A stretch of DNA of 64,000 bases from Ctenosaura bakeri (lineage: Eukaryota > Chordata > Lepidosauria > Squamata > Iguanidae): contig CAOLHI010001834.1 of the NCBI GenBank assembly GCA_948474755.1, forward strand, positions 248,001 through 312,000. Reading direction: 5' to 3'. Positions 24,201 through 35,370 of this stretch are shown piece after piece. The notes beneath the pieces were generated by a model. It did not search any database and was not told the origin of the DNA. It saw only the letters and a list, made by a program, of their open reading frames with translations. A program made the position numbers and the translations under genes. Positions within the stretch are counted from its first letter, which is position 1; every line of letters starts with the position of its first letter.

Positions 24201-24280
24201 ACCATGCGACTTCTCCTAAGTTGTAATGAACAATAAAAGACCCATGCAACTTCTCCTAAGTTGTAATGAACAATAAAAAA
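24201..24280 (+). repeat. Two tandem 40-bp units
   Basis: Each unit contains CTTCTCCTAAGTTGTAATGA followed by ACAATAAAA. The copies differ at very few positions, so the duplication is recent. It lies next to the probable LTR. Confidence 0.9.
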
Positions 24281-26637
24281 TAATGACAGGCCACAGCAAT
24301 ACAAAAGAACCACAAACAAGGGGTGGGTGGGTGGTGGGCTGTCGAGATATGAAAAGGCAGACCCAAGGAAGATGGGAGGAATAAATACCTCCACACCTGA
24401 TCAGAGCGGAACCAAGGGTCTCTGACTTGGGAGAGGCTGCAGCCGCCAATGAAATCGTGGGGGGAGGTGCGATCTCATTGGCTGATGGCTGTGCGGGCAT
24501 CCAGGAACAGTGTGGCCCAACCTGGCTCCCACATGCAGCTCTCTCCTGGTCCAGTGGGACAGAACAGCAGCCAGTCCTTGTTCTCACCCCACCACGCAAA
24601 TGGCACCATGCAGGGTAAGTCAGGTATGTCTCACAGTGTGCTTCTTTTAACTCTTGGTTTAGAATCTGCAGTCATATGTTCTACATCCTACTAACTGCAA
24701 ATGCCCCAAAGAACTTCTTCTATATTGTTAAATGAAGTAAATTCCTGACATTGGTATTCCAGGCTTATTGACTTGGAACTACATCCCTCAAAGTTCTGGA
24801 TCACTTTTAAAAAAAAAAAAAAAAGTATAATGAGATGAGAATGTTTGATTTTTTTTTATACCTAACCAAACTTCACAAACATTTTCATAAATTCAATGGA
24901 AAAATGGGCTGGAGGGTTGCATGTAGGAGCCACTTTAGATGTGAGTAGCCAGGGGAAGTTATGGATGGAATGTTGCAGCAACAGTGCAGAGAGACTGTAA
25001 CAGCCACTGAAAAATTACTAGCTGCCACAGCATGTATTCAAAGCAACTGTTCATATTCTTGAATGGTTTGTATATTCTTTCATCAGGTCAGTGCTGTTTC
25101 ATAATGACAAATTCATTCTGCTGGCTTTCATTGAACATAATTTTAAGCTAAATTTAAAATTCTAGCAAGAAACAATGGAGCATAGGTGACTGGTGATTAA
25201 CAAAGTCCTATTTAACTCAAAAGTCTTACTTTAATTGGGACTAGCACTGAATTTAATTCCTTGAATTTACCACCCTTTCTTTCTAACTACCATAATCATG
25301 TTTACTCTTTGAATATGCCCTTTGCTTCCTCTCATGGCATTGTTTTTCAGTACTCGTTTATGTTCATCTTATTGACCTGATGAAGAAGGAACATGAAGCA
25401 GACCTTTGGATGACTATCACCTGGTTCCAAACATTCTAACCAATAATTGTCCTAATTACATTAAATGCTTCTAGACCTTTTTAACCCTCCAATTTTTGCA
25501 AGAGATGAGAGAAAATCAGCATATATTATAAAAGCAGTACATTTTTTGCAGCCCCCTTCGTCTAACAGAATGCATTCTGTTCTTATAACTGCTCTTTGCT
25601 TCCCTTGGTCTTGAGGGTCTGAACTCTATTTTTAGATATTCTGAATTTTCCAGTCTAATGCATTTGAAGAGTCCACAGCAGATGTCCAGAACCTTGAAGA
25701 TAATTAATTAAGTCCCACTGTTTCCTTGCTACACAAAAAACAATTTGTCATTGCATGTAAAATTGTATAATTGAGTATTATAAATGTTTTCAGGCCAAGT
25801 CGCGCTATGAATTATTTAGTTCATCTGTACTAATTAAAAACCTATTGGAGGATTAATGTCTCGTAACCTGACAAACTACTTTACTAAGTAACAAATCATC
25901 CACTTAATGACCTCAGACAAAATTTACAGAAACCAAAAAGTAATTTATATGAGCATTCAAAACCAGTTTCAAGGAATATTGTTCTAAATATTTATATATG
26001 CATACAATTTAAGTAAAAAAGTCTTTATTACAAATATAAATCACACAGGAACAGTTATGTGTCAGTACTTTGTATAAAAGCAAGTTTACAAATTTATCTA
26101 GCTGCTTCTGTGTTTTAACTTCTAGGCACTGGGCTGCAGGGAAGATACATAATAAAATCTAACTTTTAAATAAAGTAGTTCTTACTCGTTCTTTCTACTT
26201 AAAAGATAAAAATTTGAATTTCATGAACTTTGTCAAAGGTTTCACTAAGATACATGTCTGGATGCCCTCAAACATTTCCAAAGTGAAAACTGGAATACAT
26301 ATGGCTTAACATCAGAATATGGATAAGATGGCAAAAATGTGAATGATGAAGAACAAGCAAGCTAGAACAGGCTGAAGCAGATAGTTTTTGCCAGACACTA
26401 ATGAGGAAGCTAAGAATCTTCCCCATCCTTTCCTTTTCTCCCCTCAGAGTTAGCTGAATGCAAACTATTTTTCTACTTTGAACTCTATTTGCAGCAATTG
26501 AAGTAAGCTGAGGATAAAGAGGGGAATAAGGAGGCAGAGGAGAGAGAAGCTGAGATATTTTAAAATTGCAGATGAAAAACTGAGACAAGAGAGGATTAAT
26601 TGAGACTGTCCTTGACAAATTGGGAAAGTTGGACACT
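24281..26637. other. Unassigned region with promoter-like and conserved-looking segments
   Basis: At 24350-24490, read on the minus strand, two CCAAT boxes (24473-24482 and at about 24448) precede a TATA-like TATTTATTCC at about 24385. This could be a decayed promoter or U3 region. The stretch 25640-25990 is rich in TAATTA and ATTA motifs and free of recognised repeats. A poly-A run sits at 24809-24824. No gene was found. Confidence 0.4.
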
Positions 26638-26792
26638 GGCACTTTCAACATCCTGTGGAATCCTGGGGTTTGCAGTTTAGTGGGGAGATTTAGAATTCTC
26701 AGCCGGAGAGCTCAGTAAACTACAAAACCCTGAATTCCACAGGATGTTGAAAGTGGAATAAGAACATTATAACAGTGTAGTGCAGAAAGGCC
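26638..26792. mobile_element. Family E MITE, left-truncated
   Basis: The arms ACTTTCAACATCCTGTGGAA (from 26641) and TTCCACAGGATGTTGAAAGT (from 26735) face each other around a centre containing TTAGAATTCTCAGCCGGAGA. The right terminus is GTGCAGAAAGGCC. The extreme left terminus is missing. Confidence 0.8.
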
Positions 26793-28278
26793 CTATGTGT
26801 CTGGTTGGTCTCAAGGGTGAATAAAGGTTAATATTTGCCATGGGTCATTTAAAAAAAATTGTATCTGGAAATTCTCTGAGTATATCTATGCTAGTCTAAG
26901 GTTAAACACCAAGATGGATACATTGATCTCCTTTTCTATCTGTATGATCAAGGAAAAACAGAAACAAAAACAAAACCCACCCTATTCAGAACAACATGGG
27001 TGGTAGGTAGCACAGGAGGATCTGAAGTGCAGGGAAAGGGACTGGAAAAATTCCTTTCCTTCCCTTTCTATGACTGGCAGGCAATCTCTGCTGGGTTCAT
27101 TCTCTGGAATTACCTAGAATCCAAGCTTCAGAATTCAATATTAGGTGATTTACATGACACATTTACAACTTCATAACATTCTATTTGTGTTGAGAAGTAC
27201 TAACATGCTATTCACCAGTTAAAAAGAAAGAACGAACAAGTGAATGAATTAGACCATTGCATCACTGTGTCAGGTTATAATTTCTATTAAATTCGTCAAA
27301 TAAAAATAAATAATATTTCACAGAAAGTATTTCTTACATTTGACAGATTTAATGGAGCTCTCTGACTCAACAAGGTGACATTAGTAGATATTATTAGCAT
27401 TCAACATACATAGCTGTATTTCTGCTACCACTGAAAATTCTTCTTCCCTCCATCTGGTCATGTTAAACAATACTGAGAAGAAAATCTATTCTTTTTCACA
27501 CACAGCCTTCCCTTCACTGGAAGCTGGTTTATGTGTTTAAAGGGACAATTCCTATAATCTTGTATCTTGTCGATGAATATTCCTCCTCATTTGAAAATGA
27601 TAATGCCATGGTGAAGGCAAATATTCAATATCAATAGTACATCAAAATTGTATATAATGATTAGGCCTGATGGAAATGTTAAATTCTTGACTATAATAAA
27701 TAGCTCTAGATACTCAATCACCACACTCTCATCACCCTCAATAGTGAGAGAATTTATAATAACCATATTACCAATAAACTCATATTGTTTTTTTAAATAA
27801 TCATCTCTTTTAGACGTTCATTAATAAGTTTGAAATTCAAGGGCAGATCCTGCAACTGAACTAAAGTTTACCTAGACTTTTATTCTGATCAATATGACAG
27901 CTGCATCTTCAAATAAGAAGCAGAAGGAAGTCCTCAAGGACTCTACTTACAAAGTCTTCCCACAGTCTTAAGGATACCTTTGATATGTCTGGGGGGATAA
28001 ATGTTCTGACTTTGAAAATCCCATCAATTTTTTTGCCCTTCACTTTTAACATCCACTAGCACTGGGCAGTAATTTTTTTGTGCTTTGTTCCCATGTTGCT
28101 CTTCATTCTCAACACAATTGTTTTTGACATTTTACAATATGTAGTCACCACACAAAGGTAAACCATATAATGTAGCAATTCAAAGAGTCCAACAAACATA
28201 GAAGAATAGAAACAGGGAGAAACAAAGTTCTGAGCAACCTATTGCGGAAAAGCAAGACAGAAGCAGGGAGGTAACCAA
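26793..28278. other. Unassigned AT-rich sequence
   Basis: I see no recognised gene or repeat. Short A/T-rich simple stretches only. Confidence 0.6.
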
Positions 28279-28690
28279 GGCCATTTCCGCACAACGGGGC
28301 TGTACCACTTTGAAGACAGGATGGCAGCGGCCAGCTGGTTATGATTCTGCACAATGTCATCACCAACCTGCCGCCATCCCATCCCCAAGTGTCAAGCTCA
28401 TGTGGTATTTGCAAAATGCAAAAAAAAAAAAAAATCCATCTTGCGCCTGCAATTGCACAGCGCTCCCATACTTACTATCATCTGGAAGGGCAGGGAAGCA
28501 CCGTGATGATGCTTCCTTCTGTAGTGCAGCATGGGAAAATGACCGGCTGCACTGCAGAAGGAAGAGGTGGGGCCTTTGCGCTCCCTTCCACAGGGAGCTG
28601 GTGAGGTGTGGAGGGGAGAGTTCCTGTCACACCTCCTTCCCTGCCGGGACTGCTGTGAGACTATGTGCAAGGATGTCGTGAGGAAATGGA
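28279..28690. mobile_element. GC-rich Harbinger-like MITE, family A
   Basis: The left terminus is GGCCATTTCCGCACAACGGG. The right terminus (GAGGAAATGGAGC) is mutated. The interior matches the family A copies at 6709 and 41849, including CTGCAGAAGGAAGAGG and a central A-run of about 14. Open frames on both strands are by-products of GC-rich, stop-poor sequence. Confidence 0.75.
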
Positions 28691-29197
28691 GCAAGTAAGG
28701 GTTAATCAGTCAGAGGGATTTCCCCATCACTGCTAATGATCACTGATAGAACCAGATAACCATCCAACCCAACTGCAGCTTTTGCAATTACCTACCAGGC
28801 AATCTATACAGAAATAAGCTATTTAAGAAGTCCAGCAAGAGACTGGAATTTTTCACTTCTGTGATCACAAGACCAAAAACTTTACTGAGAAGGTAGAAAC
28901 ACTTTCATTACGTGAAATTTAATGTTGGGAGGAAAGCCACATATAAAGTGAACTCACACGTGTACTAGGCAGTCATTGTATGAGGTTTCATTTGAGCCAG
29001 AGCACACTTCTTTCAGCAATGTTGAAGTCAGAGGGGACAGTTAGCCTGCTTTAACAACTGATTTTAGAAATGTAGTGCCTAAAATGGAATGGGGGAAGAG
29101 GCGATGGTTCAGAAATTATAGATTTCATGAAAGGCCCCCTTCTCTACCTTTTTCTAACAAAATGTGAGAACTGCCCCTTGCTGTTTGTTTAAAATTT
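28691..29197. other. Unassigned sequence
   Basis: No gene, repeat or structure was recognised. Confidence 0.6.
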
Positions 29198-29300
29198 GTT
29201 GGTGTGTGCCTTCAAGTCATTTCTGGCTTATGTTGAGCCTAAAGTAAACTTATCATGGGGTCTTCTGGGTACCAAGTCTAATTTCACAGGCATGTGAAGT
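29198..29300 (-). mobile_element. Sauria SINE/BovB tail fragment (reverse)
   Basis: TGGTGTGTGCCTTCAAGTCA and the following text GACTTATG-like/TAAACTTATCATGGGG correspond to the reverse complement of the Sauria SINE tail. The SINE head is absent or decayed. Confidence 0.7.
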
Positions 29301-29378
29301 AATAAGAGAGCATCTTAATTACATGCAGACTTTTTTCTCTTAAGGAGCTAACCTGTAGGACCCCACACATAATCTCAA

Positions 29379-29401
29379 AGAGAGAGAGAGAGAGAGAGAG
29401 A
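29379..29401. repeat. (AG)n microsatellite
   Basis: About 11 AG units without interruption. Confidence 0.95.
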
Positions 29402-29544
29402 TCTAGAAAGAACTAAGCCCTAGAGTCTATTACAATACTGCCTTGTGGACAGTTCACAAGCACACACATGCAAAAACATGCACACATATGTACAAACACA
29501 TGCTTGCTTCCTGCACGGGAATGCACTGCATAGTTGAGGGGCTA

Positions 29545-29787
29545 GAATCACAGAATTAGAGTGCTGGAAGAAGCAGCAAGAACCAACTAGTCCAACCCTC
29601 TGCCATGCCATATTCCTGAAAGATAATCATTTAGCATCTTTTTAAATACCTCCAAAACAACCAGAGTCTATCACCCTCTAATGTAAGCTCTTTCATTGTC
29701 AAAACAACTCTTATTGTCAGAAAGTTACTTCAAATGTTTATGTGGAATCTCTTTTGTTGCAATTTGAATCCACTGGTTCCTGCCTTA
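29545..29787 (-). mobile_element. CR1-type LINE 3' end, first part (interrupted copy)
   Basis: AATCACAGAATTAGAGTGCTGG, then CCAACCCTCTGCCATGCC and TGTGGAATCTCTTTTGTTGC are the reverse complement of a CR1 3' end. The copy is interrupted after TGCCTTA by a 537-bp MITE and continues at 30325. Confidence 0.85.
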
Positions 29788-30324
29788 GGCCCTTTTCGCA
29801 CGGGCCTTTTCTCACGTGACAGCCCCGTGAGCCTCGCGGGAGTGGGAGCGTCGCTCCGCACGACACACTCCCACTTCCGCCGGGCTCACGGGGCTGAAGC
29901 GGCGCAAGTGTGGGTTTTTTGATTTTCGCTTCCAAGCGAAAATCACCCACGCTCACGCAACGCTCCCGGCGCCCGCGCGCACTTACCTCTCGTGTGGAGC
30001 GTCCGGGAGCCGGCCTGGTCGCACTTCCTTCCCTCCGCTCCTGCGGAAGGAAGGGACGGGGGTGGGGCGCTCGCACGACGGACGCGACACGTCCTGCTTC
30101 GCACGCGTGCGGGGGGCGGACGGGACGAGTGCCTTTCTCTCTCGTGCGCATGGGGGGGAATGGACGGACGCACGAGCCGCCGCCGCCTCCGGGAGGCTGC
30201 CGCTTCCCCGCTCGTTCCTTCGCCTGCGGAAGGAAGGAGGGGGAAGCGGCAGCCTCCCGGAGAAGGCTTCTTGCGCGAGCCGCCCTCCCCCACTCGTGCA
30301 AGAAGACTTAATGCAAAAAGGGCC
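29788..30324. mobile_element. CpG-rich Harbinger-like MITE, family D, inserted in CR1
   Basis: The termini are GGCCCTTTTCGCACGG and TGCAAAAAGGGCC, with TTA duplicated exactly at 29785-29787 and 30325-30327. The interior is extremely GC- and CpG-rich compared with its surroundings, so it is probably the youngest element here or one protected from methylation decay. It contains a perfect hairpin at 29921-29931/29934-29944 and a 23-bp perfect inverted pair at 30187-30209/30240-30262. The large open frames on both strands (up to 187 codons) have arginine- and proline-rich, low-complexity translations and no domain, so I do not call them genes. Confidence 0.9.
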
Positions 30325-30530
30325 TTAGTCTCTGCAGCAGCAGAAAAAAAGTTTGCTCCTTCTTCTAATGGCATCCCTTTATATATTTAAAGATGACTAT
30401 TATGCCACCTCTCCACAGTCTCTTTTCCATGCTACATATACTCAGCTCCCTAAGTCATTCCTCACAGGGCTTGGTTTCCAGACCTTTTTCCATCTTGGTT
30501 GCTCTCCCCTAGACACAGCTTTTGGACTGC
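30325..30530 (-). mobile_element. CR1-type LINE 3' end, second part
   Basis: After the MITE the CR1 text resumes: GTCTCTGCAGCAGCAGAAAA, TGGCATCCCTTTATATATTT, and CAGGGCTTGGTTTCCAGACC. It joins the part at 29545-29787 across a TTA duplication. Confidence 0.85.
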
Positions 30531-30544
30531 AAATATACTCATGT

Positions 30545-30604
30545 TTGTTTGCCTCACAGTCACCATAAGTTGGAAAAGATTCAAAGGCACACAACAACAA
30601 CAGT
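30545..30604 (+). mobile_element. Sauria SINE/BovB tail fragment (forward)
   Basis: CAGTCACCATAAGTTGGAAA followed by AGGCACACAACAACAAC is the RTE-type tail. Only the end of the element is present. Confidence 0.75.
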
Positions 30605-33600
30605 AAATTTTCTGTGTTCAAACAATCTCTCTGGTTTCTAAGATCCATGAAAATCATTAAAACTACAATTCCAGAGTAACAAGATACTGCAAATGCATCA
30701 GAATGGACTCAAATTTATTGTGGCACACAATGTGCTTCTTGGAGATAGCAGCAGTTGAACTCTCTAAATAAATAAAAAAATAAAAAAATAAATTCAGTGT
30801 GGTGGGTGAAGGTAGTGTCTTACAGAAAAAAAGATTGCTTCCAAAGTCAGATTATCTTCAGCAAAAAAAACACACCAAAACCCCCCCCACAAAAAACCCA
30901 GAAATACTGTAAATACACAATGGTTACAAATGCAGAGTGACATGTGAACTCCTTGTTAAATGTGAGTGAATGTGCTATGGTTATTCCACATTAAATGCCT
31001 CTACTAGAAGCAACACTGGATACATACCTTAACTCATTGCTTTTAAGATGAGATAATGCTATTAAGACAACATAATAGATCTTAACTGCATAAAATGAAA
31101 GACAGTGTTTCCACCTGGCAAACAAAACTGAAAATATTTCAGAGAATATTTGTTGTATTTATCATTATTACAAGTCAGCTTTCCCTAAGCTAGTGCTCTC
31201 CTGTTGGTATGAATTAGCTCCTATCACTCCCAGCCCACAAAGCCAATGAGCAGGAATGCTGGAAGCTGTAGTCCAAAAGGACATGTTGTTGGTGAAGGCT
31301 GCTATAAATGATGTGGTGAGGAAAATGCAGTTTAAAATGGCTATTTGGCTGGTGCAACCTGGCCAAACAGCACTGACTTCATTTTGCTAGCAAAGAAAGA
31401 TGAGCTTAACATTATAGTCATCCAATGTGTAACCTAACTTTCATCTTGCTTACTTGTGGATTCTTATAGCCCCAGAGGCAATGCATGAACTTTCTGTGCT
31501 GCCAGACTCAAGACCTTCTCAAAGAATATTCAAGTGCCATATCTGACATAAAAAGGATTATGCCTCACCTTAAACCTCCATTATAACATCAAAAATAAAA
31601 CCCTGACTTACACCTCCTAAAATATAGTTTTTAAAAAAGGGAAAGAGATCAGTGTGTGCTCCATTTTAATTAACTTGGTGAGATAAGGCACGCACTAAGC
31701 TGCCCATTTATTTCCATTATTAATAAATTAATAGAAATTAATTTTTCCAAGGTGAAATTGAAACTTTGAAATAGATAGAGCAGGTCTCACATATCCCAGC
31801 TGATTCACATTCAGACTATATTTTGGGCATCATTGATGTTTCATTTTATGCACTTCTTTTTAAACTGTTTTGTGGTTCAATTGCTTTATAATATTAATGC
31901 ATTTATAGTACAGTAATTTATCTGCCCCACATAGATTTGAATTTAAAATTCAGTGTCTATCCAGTTAACAATAGGCACACATTTTATGCAAAGAGTAGAA
32001 AAGATGTTTAAGCAAAAGCCACCTTGAATCCTGTGCTTGGCGAAAGGAAGAATATATATTAAACAAATAAGGCATTTATTTTAGCTATCTGAAACTATCC
32101 AACTTAGGCTCCAGTAACAGAAAATCATTAGTGGAGTAGCTAGGATGCAAGTATCTGAACGTTTGTTCCTAGAGCAGTCCAGATCATGACTGCCTATTCA
32201 ACACACAGTTAGGGAACACTACACAGTTCCTCATGATGCTACCCATCTATATCTTCTATTGTCACTCAATTTAAACATAATGCACCTACTTTCCTCTTTC
32301 ACTATTACTATGATGGAGTCTCTGGAATACAAATTTGGATGCTTTCAGAATAAGAAGCAGAAATTGCAAGTAAATGTATATTCCATAATCCAAGACTGGA
32401 GTACAGAGTACAGAGCCAGAAGCTTTCTTGTTTCTGATCAAGAAATGCAAATAAACATCCCAGTCATAGTTGGGGAGGAGTAAAAGAGGAGAAGAAACAG
32501 GGATTAACTTAGTCCCAGAGCGTGGCGCGCACAAGTGTCATATATAGTCCTTTGAGTACAGGCTTGAATATGTGAGGTACATGGTGTTAAAATGTACAAA
32601 TGCACAGCCACTGATAATTCAGATAGATGTTAATTTGCTCTACATATGGACCAAGAAGCAGAAGCAAAACACTTCTATTTTATTACTCAAGCACTGTTAC
32701 AAAACAAAACCAGTCAGGAGCAGCTCTGTTGCCAGTTACACAGTAGGAAAGAGCTCTGGGCACACAACAAGACTTTCTTGAACAGTGAGCCTCTGAATCC
32801 AAAGGCTACACATGTATATGTGTTCATGCACGGGTGCAAGTGCTCTCTCAGTCACACATATTCTGCCCTTCTGTCAGTATTACTAACCCAAAGGAAATAA
32901 ATAATAAAGTATCCGTCACATATGACAAATCCCATTAGTATACCATAAGGTGAGACTTTCTTTCCTGTAATTCAGGAAAAAGTGCAATTATACTACAATT
33001 TAAAGAGCAACATGTACTGGAAGGCTCAGGCAAAGGCAGACACAACTCCACAGACTATGCCCTTGCCTTTAAACCTTCTAATTGAATCCTGTCTTTCCCT
33101 TAAATAATGCTAAGTCATGTATGGTATCATAGAAATGTCAGCTGATAATCAAATTGAATCACTCTAGGAGTTTAAATGGCACATGCCTCAGGCTGCAGCT
33201 GACAATAGACTTCTTCCAGAGAAGCAACTCATCTAGACACAAGAGTCAGGATTATTGGAGCTAGCTGTCATGCAGCTCTCTGAACTTTCTATATTTCTGT
33301 TAGCTGAGGGTATTGGCCCAAGCTGACCTTCTGTACTCTGCTGGAGGCAATCACATCAAAGTCCTTCTCTGATGATTGAAAGTGATTGGACACAGCTAAT
33401 GAGGCTCTGCACCAAAGCTTCAGGATTCATCACAGCCTTGTCTAAAGGAACTACAGATCCCCATATCCTCTCCCCACAATTCATTAAATCTTTCCTGATC
33501 AAATTTCCACCCCCAATCTTATTCGTAATTCCAGCATTTCAGTGCAAATTGATGGCCTGCTTCAGTAAATCTATTGGCTTTTAATTGCTTAACCTTAACA

Positions 33601-33789
33601 AAAAAGGTGCCACCTTATTACTTCAGGCACTCTGTCTTTTTTATATATCGCTAATCACCTGAGAAATTACCCATCAATTGAAAAACCTGACACATAACAG
33701 CTGGACATGATTTCACTGGCAACAGAACAATAAGAAGTAGCTTCCTTATTATCCAATGGTTTCATAAAAGAAATAAAAAGTAGTAGTTC
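30605..33789. other. Mostly unassigned AT-rich sequence
   Basis: A short 'actcccag...gctggaagctgtagtcc' repeat fragment lies at 31190-31290, and an A-rich stretch at 30765-30795. AT-rich, repeat-free blocks at 31640-31760 and 33110-33720 contain several ATTA-type motifs and could be regulatory. No gene was recognised. Confidence 0.5.
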
Positions 33790-34040
33790 TTGGAGAGACA
33801 GTGTAATGTGGTAGTTGCAAATGTGATCTGGGAAGTTTCCCATCAAAATGTCCCCTCAGCAATGAACTCTATAGCTGGCTTTAGGCAAGTCAATATCCTC
33901 TCTGCCTCAGCCCCTCATCAGCAATATGGAAGTAGCACAATACTGTTCTGCTTCAAGAGGGCTGTTATGAGAATTACTGAGATAATGTCTGTGAAGGGCA
34001 CTGAAAACTTGAAATGCACTTTACTATTATTATTCAACTA
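33790..34040 (+). mobile_element. MIR-like CORE-SINE
   Basis: The middle reads GGCTTTAGGCAAGTCAATAT, then CTCTCTGCCTCAGCCCCTCA, and the end reads GAATTACTGAGATAATGTCT, GTGAAGGGCACTGAAAAC and a terminal (ATT)n. This order matches MIR, with its conserved core and L2-type tail. The copy is ancient and diverged. The 83-codon frame over it is incidental. Confidence 0.75.
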
Positions 34041-34635
34041 GAAGTTATTCCCCTGACCCTCTGTGGAGAAAGATTTCTTATTACTAATCCAGCTATAACA
34101 AGGACTATCACCACAGTCAGTTGACATGCATGCCACATAGTTGTACACACCGCCTACTGTATACGACTCAGAATTTTTTGCTCAGACTGGCTACAATATA
34201 GAATTCCCCAACAGCATTGCCAGCATTATTTTCCCAGCAGTAATTACCAAGTAACACCCAGTGGGCCAACATTTGCTAGGACTTAAATGAACCACTAATG
34301 TGCACAATGTTCTCAAGAATATTGTACTATTGATCAAGATTAGCATTTTCTTGTTTAAGAGCAATTAATGACTATTTAGGTTAATGAATATTTATAAGGC
34401 TAGATCCCAATCTCTCTCTAAGCTGCCATTTTCCCACATTTCATTGCAGAACAACATAGTCTATTTTTCCCCTATGAGGAACATCATTTCTCTTTGCTGC
34501 CTAGGCTCTGCAAGTGGGACCAGAAAGAAAAAAAAAAGGAAAGAAAAAAAGAAAGAAAAAGCAAGCAAGCAAGCTGAGAAGAAGGTGGAAAGAACCAGGC
34601 CCCTTGCTGTTTAACAACTTTGGCTATGGGGCAGG
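34041..34635. other. Unassigned sequence with a purine-rich run
   Basis: The run at 34524-34575 is made of A/G (AAAG-like units) and ends in (CAAG)n. Nothing else was recognised. Confidence 0.6.
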
Positions 34636-34835
34636 AACATAGGAAGCTGTCTTGCACAGAGACAGAGCATTGGTTCACCCAGCCCAGTACACTCAGTTTG
34701 GACTGGAAGCAATGGTTATCCAAGGTTTTAGGCAGAATTCTTTCCTAGCCCTATCTGGTGATCTCCATGCAGCTACTAACCAAATGAGACCTTGCTTAGT
34801 TTCTGAAATCAGAAGTGACTGGTGAATTCTGGATA
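34636..34835 (-). mobile_element. 5S rRNA-headed SINE with CR1-like tail (reverse)
   Basis: The tail is GAACATAGGAAGCTGTCTTG at 34634-34653, the reverse complement of a CR1-type end. The head is the reverse complement of 5S rRNA: GGTGATCTCCATGCAGCTAC, then TAACCAAATGAGACCTTGC and TTAGTTTCTGAAATCAGAAG at 34757-34815. It matches the layout of the copy at 6511-6705 and differs from 37451-37745, where the head is tRNA-like. Confidence 0.75.
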
Positions 34836-34869
34836 ACAGGGTGAAGAAAAAACTTTCTGCTTTGTGACA

Positions 34870-35370
34870 ATCCAAGATGAAAGGACTTGATATCTTCCTT
34901 AGAAGATATCCAGGAAAAATCTGGCCTTCAGGACTATGGGTCTGCCAGCAGACATTCCACAGCAGTAGTGCTAGATTGACTGAACATGAAAAACTACCAG
35001 TTGCTTTCAGAGCACATGTTTCATTTGTTTCACACCATCCCCCTCTTGCAACACTGGTTACTGGTCTGTTTCCACACGCAATTCAAAGTGCAGGTGATGA
35101 CCTTTAAAGCCCTACATGGCTCAGGTCTGGTTATTTGAAGGACCATATTCTCCTTTATGAACCATCTGGGCTTTGAGATCTGCTGGAGATGTCCCACTCT
35201 GTCCCACTACCCTCACAGCTGCATCTGGTGGGAACATGGAAGAGGGGTTTTTCTGTGGCTGCTCCCAGGCTCTGGAACTCCCTTTCCAGAGAAGTCAGAC
35301 TGGCACCCTCCCTACTTTCTTTCTACAGTTGTTACCATGCAATACACAGCCGATCCGTAATATTATTTAA
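34870..35370 (+). mobile_element. L2-type LINE, 3' ORF2 fragment
   Basis: Typical L2 text is present: CAATTCAAAGTGCAGGTGAT, GACCTTTAAAGCCCTACATG, GCTCAGGTCTGGTTATTTGA, and CCAGGCTCTGGAACTCCCTT. Its frame is broken: three overlapping short frames at 35157-35392 share it. It is 5'-truncated and inactive. Confidence 0.85.

Noticed and set aside
29738..30390. Large open frames on both strands (up to 187 codons)
   Set aside because: They are confined to the CpG-rich MITE, are low-complexity Arg/Pro/Ala-rich on both strands, and extend across transposon borders.
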